From JADJWR01 sp963847675 (GTDB lineage: Bacteria; Pseudomonadota; Gammaproteobacteria; Burkholderiales; Burkholderiaceae_F), in NCBI GenBank assembly GCA_963847675.1, contig CAWKAP010000008.1, positions 496,001 through 560,000 on the forward strand: 64,000 nt of DNA. The letters run 5' to 3'. Below are positions 50,547 through 59,448 of the stretch, in pieces; positions within the stretch are counted from its first letter, which is position 1, and each line of letters opens with the position of its first letter. A model generated the notes under the pieces. The model saw nothing but the letters and a program-made list of their open reading frames with translations, was not told the DNA's origin and did no database searches. The position numbers and the translations under genes are program-made.

Positions 50547-51316
50547 TCAGCCGCGCGCGCTGTACTTGCCAACGTAGTGCACGTTCGGCCGCGTGCCCGC
50601 ATCTTCCTTCAGGCGGAACGACTTCTGCGCCTTGAGCACCTGCGCGATCTGCGCGCCGGCATCGTCCTGGTCGCCGAAGAGGCGTGCCTTCGACGGACAG
50701 GCCTCGACGCAGGCCGGCTGCATGCCGTTGGTCGTCCGGTGGTAGCAGAACGTGCACTTCTCGACCACGCCGGCCTTGCGGATCGGCGTCACGTCGTTGC
50801 CGGCGAACGCGTTGAGCATCGGCGGCGCCGCCCCGGCGCGCCGTGCCACTTCCTCGCCGGAGGCCGTGCCGCGCGGAATCGCCTCGTCTTGTCTGCCCAC
50901 CTGGGCTGCGTCGGGGCGTCCGGCAGGTTGAAGCTGAGCACGCTGTACGCCTCGCCGTTCAGGCTGCTGTCTTCGAGCGCCGGGCTGCTGTACGGGCAGG
51001 CATCCATGCAGCGGCCGCAACCGATGCACAGGTCCGGGTCGTGCATGGTGATGCCTTCCGGCGTCTTGTACATCGCCTTCGCCGGCGTCACCGGGCAGAC
51101 CTCGACGCAGGCGGCGTTGCTGCAGTGGTTGCACAGGACCGGCATCACCCAGTGGGTGACGTTCGGGAACGTGCCCTCGGTCTTCATCACGAAGTCGGCC
51201 CAGTTGTAGCTCTGGCCGTCTGCGCGATCACGCGTGTTGTTCTCCGCCTTGCAGGCAAAGGCGCAGGCGCCGCAACCCACGCAGCGCTGCAGGTCGATGA
51301 CCATTCCGTATCTCAT
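50547..51316 (-). CDS. arrB: Respiratory arsenate reductase iron-sulfur subunit ArrB (one frame break)
   Basis: A subunit of about 256 residues. ATG 51316 follows AAGGAG by 6 bp. RYGMVIDLQRCVGCGACAFA, VLCNHCSNAACVEVCPV, DLCIGCGRCMDACPY and EKCTFCYHRTTNGMQPACVE are four ferredoxin-type groups holding four [4Fe-4S] clusters, as in ArrB/DmsB. One break near 50893 lies between APTQPRWADK and EAIPRGTASGEEVA. It transfers electrons to ArrA from a quinol-side partner. No ArrC/NrfD-type membrane subunit is nearby, so a separate quinol dehydrogenase must serve it. Confidence 0.87.
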
Positions 51317-51345
51317 CTCGATCTCCTTCAGCTCGCGGGTTGGGG

Positions 51346-53902
51346 TCAGGCCTTCGTGGATCCGGACGCCGGTGAAGCCGCCGTTGCGCGCGGTAGAGCC
51401 GCTCAGGCGGTCGTAGTCGTCGACCAGGATGTCGTTGTTGCTGCCGCCGCGCGGCATTGCCTTCGCGTAGTCCTTGGCGGCGACGCGCCGTAGGCCCAGT
51501 GGCCCTGGCCGTAGCACTTGGCGACCGTGCCCGGCCGCACGCCTTCCCACAACTTCAGCTTCACGGTGATCGAACCGGCCGGCGACGCGACCTTGACCGT
51601 GTCGCCGGTCTTGAGCCCGAGCTTCCTGCCGTCGGCCGGATTCATTTTCAGCACGTCGTCCCACGAGACGTCGCCCGGATCGACCTTCTTGAACTCCTGG
51701 TACCAGGCCAGGTTCTGCGAACGGCCCTCGCGGTTCAGCCGCGATTTGTAATCGATGAAGGTCGAACGGGTACTCGGCGAGGCTGCCGTGCCGCTTCGGC
51801 GGCTCGTAGTGCGGCACGAAGGCCAGTTCGCCGCGCGCCACGTAGCCGCTGACGGTCAGGATGTCGTCGACGGAGGTGTCGTGCTTCTTGGCGTGCTCGA
51901 GCAGACCCTTCTTCATCGTCTCGCTGTAGAACTCGAACTTCTTGGTCGCGGTGTTGAACTTGCCGCCCCAGCCCTTTCTTCAGCGAGTACTTCGGGCTGT
52001 TGAACATGCCCTTCTTCCGGAAGTCGGCCCAGCCCTGCAGCGGCGTGTCGCCCTTGACCGGCTCCTTCGGCATCCACAGCGAAGCGCTGCTGATCTTGGC
52101 CGAGACCTCGGCGAACTGCACGCTGCAGTCGTCGGCGCCTTGCCGGTCTCCGGATCCTTGAATTCCTTCGAGTAATAGTCGAAGAGGTTCGGGAAGCCCT
52201 TCTTGGCGAGCTTCTCGGCCAGCAGCCACATCACCTCGTTTTCTTCCTGCTTCACGTCCCACAGGCGCTTGACCGCGCCCTGCTGGATCGACGCGTAGCC
52301 GTAGCCGTTGCCCATGTTGGTGACGATCGACCAGCCTTCGGCCGAGTTGAACGTCGCCGGCAGCACGATGTCGGCGAACTGCGTCATCTCCGACGGGTTG
52401 GTGACCATGTGCACGAAGAACGGCACCTTGGCCATCGCCTTGTCCCAACGGTCAGCGCCGGTGCAGGAGAAGTTGAAGTTGGCCCACGAGGCGATGAACA
52501 CCTTCACCGCGCCCGGGTCCTTCAGCATCCCATTGGCGACGTTGTTGGTGACGACGCCGCTGCCCGGCCGTGCGTTCATCATCGCCGGCATGTCCTTGGC
52601 GCCGCGGCCGTCGAGCTTCTTGCCCTTGCCTGGCCGCCTTGGCCAGGTCGTCGACGTAAGCGTCGGCCTTCGGGAACGAGGCGATCGGCACGCTGCTCGA
52701 CTGCCAGACGCCGCCCTCGTTGTCGATCGAGCCGACCAGGCCGTTCAGCGCATGAACGATCATCGACGGCATAGGTGCCGCGCGGGTTCATTCCGACACC
52801 CGGCCCCATCCACACCGCCGTCCTCGGCGCGGCCTTGCCCATCGCGCGCGCCACCTTGACGATCTGCGCCGCCGGAATGCCGCACTCCTTCTCGGCCCAG
52901 GCCGGCGTGTGGTCCTTCAACTCCAGGTTCCACCATTTGACGAGGCCGTGCGTTTCCTTTTCGGCGAAGGCGGCTTCGTCGACGGTCTTGCCGGCGACGA
53001 ACAGATTGCGTCCGTCCTTGAAGTCGCCGACGAATTCCTTGTGCCACAGGCCCTCGGTCAGCAGCACGTGCGCCATCGCGCCGGCCAGCGCGCCGTCGGT
53101 GCCCGGCAGGATCGGCAGCCACTCGTGCGCCTTGGCAGCGACGTTCGACAGCCGGGGGTCGACCGAGATCACCGTGCCGCGGGCCAGGATCTCGCCGAAG
53201 CGGTGGATCGTGTTCGGCACCTGCCGGTTCGAGGCCAGCGGATCGCAGCCCCACACCACCAGGCAGTTGACCTTCTCGAGGTCGTAGTCGCGGTAGCCAA
53301 AGTAACCCTGCGTCAGGCCCGGTCCCATCTTCTCGGCCTCGGCGCAGATGGCGCTGTGCGAGAAATAGTTCGGCGTGCCGAAGACCTTCGGCAGCGTGCC
53401 GTACAGCAGATTGGTCGAGGTGGGCGAGTAGCGGCCGCGCATGTAGACGAGCTTGTCGGGCTCGTTGCCGCGGCGCAGTTCGATCATCTTGTCGGCGACG
53501 GTGTCGAGCGCCTCGTCCCAGGTGATCGGCACGAACTTCGGGTCGATGCCGCGGCCTTTCATCGGGTTGGTGCGCTTCAGCGGCACCTTGACGCGGTCGG
53601 GGTCGTAGACCTGCTGCGGGATCAGGTGGCCGCGCGGGCAGACGTAGCCGTGGTTGGTCTTCGACAGCGGGTTGCCGCGCACGCGCACCGCGCGGCCGTC
53701 CTGCACGAAGATCTGGATCGCGCACCACTGCGTGCAGCCCTGGCAGGTGCTGGCCACCCAGTCGCCCTTGGCGGGAGCCGCCACCCTTCATCTTGCGCGG
53801 CGCCATCGCGCTCGAAATCGGCGGTTGAGTCGCGCACCCCGCGGCCAGCAGACCGCTGGTGGCGGCCGACGCCTGGATAAACGCCCGCCTTGTCAGCTTC
53901 AT
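51346..53902 (-). CDS. arrA: Respiratory arsenate reductase catalytic subunit ArrA (about eight frame breaks)
   Basis: A molybdopterin enzyme of about 850 residues for the periplasm. TAT leader MKLTRRAFIQASAATSGLLA; a cluster motif C53-x2-C56-x3-C60-x27-C88 (STCQGCTQWCAIQ); Mo-ligand region SHSAICAEAEKMGPG with Cys186; and MRGRYS at residues 154-159. ArrA is reported to have RGRY here and ArxA GRGWG, so ArrA is favoured. Later come FSCTGADRWDKAMAKVPFF, LWEGVRPGTVAKCYGQGHWAYG and PRGGSNNDILVDDYDRLSG, ending VRIHEA. Frames break near 53786, 52771, 52632, 52140, 51980, 51763, 51491 and 51353, almost all single insertions. It likely uses arsenate as terminal electron acceptor. The 293-bp upstream gap holds no gene. 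Confidence 0.86.
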
Positions 53903-54195
53903 AGACCCCCCTTGGTGACGGTTCGACAGCAATCAAACGGTCGAACTGTGCGCCGCACAATTTCGTCACCTTTGATCGGCGTCAGAAACCACTTTCGCCG
54001 CCAAGGAATTACCAAGCAGGAAAGTAGGGAATCGGCGCCGTATGTCACGGCCGCCGTTACACGTCCGCCAGATAGATTGGGCGGACGGCAGACACGTTCG
54101 GTGGCGCGGCAGATCGCGGGTCAACCGGCCGAATGGCCGGTTACCAGTGGGACGACCGGACTTCTCCGCGCGCCGCCAGCGCGCGGGCAGTGATG

Positions 54196-54414
54196 TCACG
54201 AACGGCGGCAGCAGCCCGCGACGGTCTGCATCGGCGGGCACTTCACGTCGCCGTAGCTGCAGAACACGCAGCAATCGCCGGCCTTCGGCCGCAGCACGAC
54301 GTGACAGCCGGTGCACTCGTAGAAGTACTGGCACGCGTCGGTCGGCATCGCTTCCCGTCGCGCGGCGCCGCAATGGGGACAGACGATCGTGCTTTCGAGC
54401 ACGACGCTCGTCAT
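54196..54414 (-). CDS. GDCCVxC-type cysteine-rich protein
   Basis: A 72-residue protein with 11 cysteines: C12-x2-C15, C28, C34-x2-C37, the motif GDCCVFCSYGD (C48, C49, C52), C59 and terminal C68-C69. The GDCCVxC motif is known from small (seleno)proteins linked to metal and arsenic resistance; in this copy the redox site uses Cys, since no in-frame UGA lies there. It is 44 bp after the permease gene on the same strand. Role: probably binds or reduces a thiophilic metalloid, by inference. Confidence 0.82.
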   Translation of the reverse strand: MTSVVLESTIVCPHCGAARREAMPTDACQYFYECTGCHVVLRPKAGDCCVFCSYGDVKCPPMQTVAGCCRRS

Positions 54415-54458
54415 GGCCTCGCCCTCTCTGGATGAGATTCCTTCGTCACGCGTCTTCG

Positions 54459-55508
54459 TCAACCAAGCACGAAGTTGAACACGTAGCCGACCGTGAGGAT
54501 GCCGGCAGCCACCACCCCCACGAAAGTCGCGATCAGGCGCAGCTTCAGCACTTTGCGCAGGATCACCAGCTCGGGCAGCGACAGCGCGATCACGCTCATC
54601 ATGAACGCGAGCACGGTGCCGAGCGCGGCGCCCTTGGCGAGCAGCGCCTCGACGACCGGGATCACGCCGGCCGCGTTGGTGTACATCGGCACGCCGAAGG
54701 CGACCGCCAGCGGCACCGCCCACCAGACCTCGCGACCCATGAACGAGGCCATGAAGTCGGCCGGCACGTAGCCGTGGATGCCGGCGCCGATGGCGATGCC
54801 GGCCAGGATGTAGGGCCAGACGCGGCCGACGATCTCGCGCACCGAGGCGAAACCCGATTCGATGCGCTCGGCGAGGGTGAGCGATGCCGCCTGCCGCTGC
54901 GGACTGACGGTGCGTAGCTGCCGGACCCAGTCTTCCAGGTACCGCTCCATCTTCAACCGGCCGATGACCCAGCCGGCGACGATCGCCACGACGAGGCCGA
55001 GCGCGAGGTAAAGCAGCGCAACCCGCCAGCCGAACAGTGCGAACAGCAGCGCCAACGCCACTTCGTTGACCATCGGCGCGGCGATCAGGAACGAGAAGGT
55101 GATACCGAGCGGCACGCCGGCCTGCACGAAGCCGATGAACAGCGGCACGGCCGAGCACGAGCAGAACGGCGTGACCACGCCGAGGCCGGCGGCCAGCACG
55201 TTGCCGGCGCCCTCGGCGCGCCCCGCGAGCAGCGCGCGCGTTCGCTCGGGCGTGAAGTACGAGTTGACGATGCCCATCACGAACACGACGCCGGTCAGCA
55301 GCAGCAGGACCTTGGGCGTGTCGTACAGGAAGAACGCCAGCGCGTCGCCGAGATGCGACTCGCGTGCCACGGGCAGCCAGCCCACCAGCGTTTCCGACAG
55401 GGGCACCAGCGACTGGTACGCGAACCACCACAGCGCCACGGCTGCGACGAGAAAGGCCACGGGCCAGCGCTGTGGCCAGCGACGTGCGGCAAGTGCCAGA
55501 TCGCTCAT
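54459..55508 (-). CDS. ArsP/YraQ-like permease (DUF318)
   Basis: A 349-residue permease with about 8-10 helices. GLGVVTPFCSCSAVPLFIGF is the signature of the ArsP_1 family, with the CSCS cysteines that bind trivalent arsenicals, and MVNEVALALLFALFGW and VPMYTNAAGVIPVVEALLA follow. ArsP of Campylobacter exports trivalent organoarsenicals; other members have unknown substrates. It lies between the thioredoxin-like gene (31 bp upstream) and the GDCCVxC gene, and the ArsI-like gene nearby would suit an organoarsenical theme. Confidence 0.87.
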   Translation of the reverse strand: MSDLALAARRWPQRWPVAFLVAAVALWWFAYQSLVPLSETLVGWLPVARESHLGDALAFFLYDTPKVLLLLTGVVFVMGIVNSYFTPERTRALLAGRAEGAGNVLAAGLGVVTPFCSCSAVPLFIGFVQAGVPLGITFSFLIAAPMVNEVALALLFALFGWRVALLYLALGLVVAIVAGWVIGRLKMERYLEDWVRQLRTVSPQRQAASLTLAERIESGFASVREIVGRVWPYILAGIAIGAGIHGYVPADFMASFMGREVWWAVPLAVAFGVPMYTNAAGVIPVVEALLAKGAALGTVLAFMMSVIALSLPELVILRKVLKLRLIATFVGVVAAGILTVGYVFNFVLG

Positions 55509-55539
55509 CGCTCTCGACCCTTCGTCGTCTGCCGGCGCA

Positions 55540-55779
55540 TCAGGCCGCTTTCAGCCACCCGGCGATCGCCTCGCGCGTGGGGATGCCGCCGGCGTGGACG
55601 ATCGTGCCGTCGACGATGACGCCAGGCGTGCGCATGACGCCGGCGGCGGCGATGTCCTCGATCCGCTCGACCTTGTGCAGTTGGATGTCGACGCCGCGCT
55701 CCTGCGCGACTTCCTCGATCAGCCTGACGGTCGTCCGGCAGTTGGCGCATCCGGTCCCGAGAACCTGGACTTCCTTCAT
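55540..55779 (-). CDS. Small thioredoxin-like protein
   Basis: A 79-residue protein of the Thioredoxin_3 (redox-active disulfide protein 2) type: MKEVQVLGTGCANCRTTVRL with C11 and C14, and VMRTPGVIVDGTIVHAGGIP with the cis-Pro. It heads the permease-GDCCVxC set. Such proteins often travel with ArsP-like permeases and may supply thiols to the metalloid pathway. The 193 bp upstream (55780-55972) has no gene but should hold the promoter. Confidence 0.9.
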   Translation of the reverse strand: MKEVQVLGTGCANCRTTVRLIEEVAQERGVDIQLHKVERIEDIAAAGVMRTPGVIVDGTIVHAGGIPTREAIAGWLKAA

Positions 55780-55972
55780 CGAAATCTCCTCAGCCGATTC
55801 GGATCGCCCTCCGCAACCGGAGCGCGACTCGACATGAAAAGTCTTCGCCGATGGAGGCGTTGCGATGTGATCCAGGTCACGGACCGGCGCTTCGGGGAGC
55901 GGCCGGATCCTCCCGGCCTCTCCGATCGCTGGTCCGCACAGGGCCGGCGCGAGCCACAGGAGTGCGGTCGCC

Positions 55973-56575
55973 CTACGCGGCCGGATGACGTGCGATCACC
56001 GTGCCGAATCGCTTCAGGCGGTCGCCCGGTGCCGGGAAGTCGTCGACGCGGTTCAGCAGCAAGGTCCAGTCAGCGAACGTCCTTTCCAGTTCGTCGACCG
56101 GAAACAGGCAGTGACGCACCGGATCGAACATGTCCATGAAGGTGGTGCCCTCGACCAGCACGTTGACGGCAGCCACGCCACCCGGCCGCACGGCGCGCCG
56201 GATCTCCTGCAGCACGCGCCGCGCGTCGGCGCAGGCGAAGAACATCAGCAGACCGATGGCGATCACCGTGTCGTAGCGGGCCGTCGCCCGCCATTCGGCG
56301 AGGTCGGTCTGCTCGACCTTCAGCGCGAGCCGCTCGGCCTGCGCACGACGCTCGAGGTCTGCGACCGCGTTCGGGCACGCATCGAGCGCCGTGACGTGCA
56401 GGCCGCGTCGCGCGGCTTCGAGCGACAGGTTGCCCAGTCCGCAGCCGAGCTCGAGTACCGCTCCGCACAGGTACGGCAACGTCCACTGCTCGAACGGATT
56501 GAGCCGGTAGTCGCCGGCCTCGATCTGATGCTCGAACTGGTGGCGGAAGAACTCGACGCTGCGGTTGCTGCCCAT
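55973..56575 (-). CDS. Class I SAM-dependent methyltransferase
   Basis: A 200-residue methyltransferase. ATG 56575 (MGSNRSVEFFRHQFEHQIEA) is preferred over the start 20 codons upstream. AVLELGCGLGNLSLEAARRG is the SAM-binding motif I, VTALDACPNAVADLERRA motif II, and YDTVIAIGLLMFF motif post-I. It lacks the conserved cysteines of ArsM, so arsenic methylation is not supported despite the neighbouring arsenic genes. Similarity is to small-molecule (TehB/UbiE-like) methyltransferases. Confidence 0.85.
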   Translation of the reverse strand: MGSNRSVEFFRHQFEHQIEAGDYRLNPFEQWTLPYLCGAVLELGCGLGNLSLEAARRGLHVTALDACPNAVADLERRAQAERLALKVEQTDLAEWRATARYDTVIAIGLLMFFACADARRVLQEIRRAVRPGGVAAVNVLVEGTTFMDMFDPVRHCLFPVDELERTFADWTLLLNRVDDFPAPGDRLKRFGTVIARHPAA

Positions 56576-56735
56576 GCCTGGCCTCAACGAAGGTTTGTGG
56601 GTCGCACCGCCCACAACAGTCGGCGCAGCGCGCATACCCCTTCACCCCACGAGGGATCGTACGCGAGAGGTCCGGCGGCCGGGCTCGAGGGCGTGTTCGC
56701 CGGATGACGCGCGAACGACGCGGGGGTCGGCCGCG

Positions 56736-57104
56736 CTATGCCGGCTTCACCTGCTCGATCAGGGGCCTGCCGGTCCTCACTCCGTTCGCCCGCGCCGCTG
56801 AATTGACGTGCGAGACCACGCCGTGCTCCCAGCTGTCGCTGGCCTCGCCGATGCGCGCCGAACTGTGCGCGACGGTCGCCGCCGCAATGCCGTCGGCCTG
56901 CAGCATGTCGAGCGCGGCAATGCCCGCGCCGTCCTTGCCGACGCCCGCGTCATTGAAGACGTAAAGCCAGGCTCGCACCGCGCGTGCATAGCGCACGACG
57001 CTGGCGCCGCCGTGCGAGCCGGTGACGACCAGCAGGCCCGCGTGAGCGGGCCCGACCTGCGTGATGGAATCGAGCAGGACGAGGCGCGGTGCGGCAATCG
57101 GCAC
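56736..57104 (-). CDS. Conserved hypothetical protein
   Basis: A 122-residue soluble protein. RLVLLDSITQVGPAHAGLLV, VTGSHGGASVVRYARAVRAW, YVFNDAGVGKDGAGIAALDM and TVAHSSARIGEASDSWEHGV look strongly constrained, with SHGG, NDAG-GKD-G and AHSSARI blocks that suggest an enzyme site. I recall similar uncharacterised proteins in proteobacteria but know no function. It is 18 bp after the GST gene, so probably cotranscribed. Confidence 0.7.
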   Translation of the reverse strand: MPIAAPRLVLLDSITQVGPAHAGLLVVTGSHGGASVVRYARAVRAWLYVFNDAGVGKDGAGIAALDMLQADGIAAATVAHSSARIGEASDSWEHGVVSHVNSAARANGVRTGRPLIEQVKPA

Positions 57105-57122
57105 GGCCGCGGCCCGTTGCTG

Positions 57123-57734
57123 TCAGCTCTTGAGCAGACCCTCGGCCTTCAGCGTATCGAGCACCCTCGGCCGCGTGCCGATGCGCCCGGCATAGGCGGC
57201 CAGGTTCGGCCATCGCGCCAGTTCGACGTCGACGTACTGGCCCCAGCCGAGCACCGTGAACAGGTAGGCGTCGGCGACCGTGAAGTGCTCGCCGAGCAGG
57301 AACGGCGCATTGCCGAGCGCCTTGTTCAGGAAGTCGAGCCGCTTTTCGAGCCGGCCGCGCGAGAACTGCTTCGACGCGTCGGGCGCGCTGGCGTCGAACA
57401 GCGTGCCGAAGTTCTTGTGTACCTCGGCGGAGATGAAGTTGAGCCACTCGATCAGGTGGTAGCGCTCCATCGTTCCCGGCCCCGGCGTCAGCCGTTTCTC
57501 CGGCACCTGGTCGCCGATCCACAGCATGATCGCCGGCCCTTCGGTCAGCACCGTGCCGTCCTCGAACTGCAGCGTCGGCACATAGCCCTTGGCATTGACG
57601 CGCATGAAGTCGGCATCCCTGGCGGTCTTCTTGGTCTTCAGGCTGACCCGCTCCAGATCGAAGGCCAGGCCCGCCTCGCGCAGCGCGATGTGCGGCGCCA
57701 GCGAACTGGAGCCGGGGCTGTAGTACAGCTTCAT
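57123..57734 (-). CDS. Glutathione S-transferase (beta class-like)
   Basis: A 203-residue enzyme. MKLYYSPGSSSLAPHIALRE is the thioredoxin-fold N-terminus of bacterial GSTs, with the GSH-site segment YVPTLQFEDGTVLTEGPAIM (cis-Pro and E/S pair) following. The helical C-terminal domain has FLLGEHFTVADAYLFTVLGW. Length equals E. coli GstA (201). AGGAGGA precedes ATG 57734. It lies downstream of the ECF sigma operon but 118 bp away. Confidence 0.93.
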   Translation of the reverse strand: MKLYYSPGSSSLAPHIALREAGLAFDLERVSLKTKKTARDADFMRVNAKGYVPTLQFEDGTVLTEGPAIMLWIGDQVPEKRLTPGPGTMERYHLIEWLNFISAEVHKNFGTLFDASAPDASKQFSRGRLEKRLDFLNKALGNAPFLLGEHFTVADAYLFTVLGWGQYVDVELARWPNLAAYAGRIGTRPRVLDTLKAEGLLKS

Positions 57735-57852
57735 TGGGATCTCCTCCTCGACGTTTGCCTTCGAGGATAGCAAGCACCACCGTCGAGATTGCTCGACGTC
57801 GATGAACTCCCGCGCCGGCGGCTCAGGGCGCGTCCCGGCTCGGCACCGTGCA

Positions 57853-58740
57853 TCAGCGATCCGCGGCGGGCAGCGCCGCGGGTGGCACGCGAACCCCGGG
57901 ATGGCGCTCGCGCAGCGCCGCCAGTTCCGTGTCGGCTTCGCGGTGCCGGCCTTCGCCACGCAGCCGGACGATCCGCTCGATCCACGCTTCGGGGGTCGCG
58001 CGCCAGGGCGATGCCGCCAGTGCACTGTCGGCGCGCGCTTCACCGGCGGCGCGCGCGGACGGTCGCCCTGCGGTCGTCGCACCAGGCTGCGCGCGCTGCG
58101 CCTCGCCTTCGCGCGCTGTCCCGGCATCCGGAGATGCCGAGGACGCAGCGGGCTGCCGCACGCCGTCCTTCGGCTCTTCCACCTTGGCTGTGGTGACCGG
58201 TGCGGCGTCGCGGAGCGCGGCGTCGCGCCCTGCGACGGCAGGCGCAGGCGGAACCGGCTGCGCAGGCGGCTCTGCTGCGGCCGGCGCAGGAGGCGCGGCA
58301 GCCGGGGCAGCCGTCGTCGGCGCGGACTCGCGGTCCTGCTGCGGCTTGGCCTGCGCCTTGGGGCGGACCACAGCGGTGGGCGCCGCGCGGGCCGCGGGAG
58401 GCGATGCCGGCTCCGCCTCGTCGCGCGCAACGGCATCGGCGGCGACCTTCGCGTCCGGTGCGGCCGGCGCTGCGGCGATCGTCTCGGACTGCTCGGCCGG
58501 CGCCTGGCGCTCGACCTGCGTGGCCAGCAGAACGGCGATCGTGCCGACCAGCGCGCTGGCCGCGGCAGCCAACGGCAACCGCCAGCGGCTCGGCCGGCCG
58601 AGCGGCTGCGGCTGCGCTGCCGTCGCACGCGCCGCCGCGGCGAGGATCGCCGCGCGCGTGTCCTCGGCCGGCGCTTCGTCGAGCGCCGCGCTGGCCGCCC
58701 GATAGGCCTGCAGCACGCGTCGATCGTCGGGTTCGGTCAT
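57853..58740 (-). CDS. Anti-sigma-like membrane protein
   Basis: A 295-residue protein. ATG 58740 is chosen over ATG 58746 by the GAGGA spacing. The N-terminal 48 residues (TEPDDRRVLQAYRAASAALD) are cytoplasmic-like, a single helix follows (WRLPLAAAASALVGTIAVLL), then a long Ala/Pro-rich linker and a small folded end (AWIERIVRLRGEGRHREADTEL). The design and its place 40 bp after an ECF sigma gene point to an anti-sigma factor, although no ZAS zinc motif is visible. Confidence 0.75.
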   Translation of the reverse strand: MTEPDDRRVLQAYRAASAALDEAPAEDTRAAILAAAARATAAQPQPLGRPSRWRLPLAAAASALVGTIAVLLATQVERQAPAEQSETIAAAPAAPDAKVAADAVARDEAEPASPPAARAAPTAVVRPKAQAKPQQDRESAPTTAAPAAAPPAPAAAEPPAQPVPPAPAVAGRDAALRDAAPVTTAKVEEPKDGVRQPAASSASPDAGTAREGEAQRAQPGATTAGRPSARAAGEARADSALAASPWRATPEAWIERIVRLRGEGRHREADTELAALRERHPGVRVPPAALPAADR

Positions 58741-58780
58741 CGGCATTCCTCGTCCGTTCGGCTCGTCGACGTTGCGCGGT

Positions 58781-59390
58781 TCATCGCCATGGCTGCATCG
58801 CGGCCCGCAGGCGGGTCATTGCGTAGCGCAACCGGCTCTTTGCCGTTTCGCGCCCGACGCCGGTCAGCTGAGCGACGTCCTCCACCGTCAGCCCGCCTTC
58901 GGCGTGAAGCAGGAAGGCCTCGCGCTGCGGCGCAGGCAACTGCTCGACCGCAGCCAGGAACGCCGCCGCCTGCTCGCGCGACAGCGCCTGCACTTCGGGC
59001 TCGCAGTCTTCGCCCGCTGCAAGGCAGTCGATCGGCGCGGCCGCCACACCGGCGTCGTTGGCGGCCTCCTGGTCGAGCGAGACCGCGTCGCGCCGCGCAC
59101 GCCAGTGGTCGATGAGCCGGTTGCGGGCGATGCCATAGAGCCAGGTCGTGAAGCGGGCCCGTGGCTCGAACGTCGCCGCGTGGCGGATCACGGCCAGCCA
59201 CACGTCCTGCATCAGGTCCTGCGCCGCCGCGTCGTTGCCGAGCGAACGGCGCAGGAAGCGGAACACGGGCCGCTCGTGTCGCGCATACAGGACCGCAAAG
59301 GCCCCGGCATCGCCGCCGCCGAACGCGGCGAGCAGCGCCTCGTCGCTCGGCGACGCCGGGGGACGGTTCCTGCGCGGGCTCGTTCGGCAC
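58781..59390 (-). CDS. ECF RNA polymerase sigma factor (one frame break)
   Basis: A factor of about 202 residues. GTG 59390 reads MPNEPAQEPSP, and one inserted base near 59357 leads into SDEALLAAFGGGDAGAFAVL and PVFRFLRRSLGNDAAAQDLM, the region 2 start. ARFTTWLYGIARNRLIDHWR is region 2.3-2.4. QLPAPQREAFLLHAEGGLTV and VGRETAKSRLRYAMTRLR form region 4. It belongs to a three-gene set with an upstream exported protein and a downstream anti-sigma-like protein. Confidence 0.9.
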
Positions 59391-59448
59391 GCGCCGGATT
59401 ATCGGCGTCGCGACAACGGCACCTGTCGGCGGCAGCGCGGTCAAGGCG

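Noticed and set aside
55973..56575. Arsenite methyltransferase (ArsM)
   Set aside because: A SAM-binding fold is present but the conserved cysteines of ArsM are missing.
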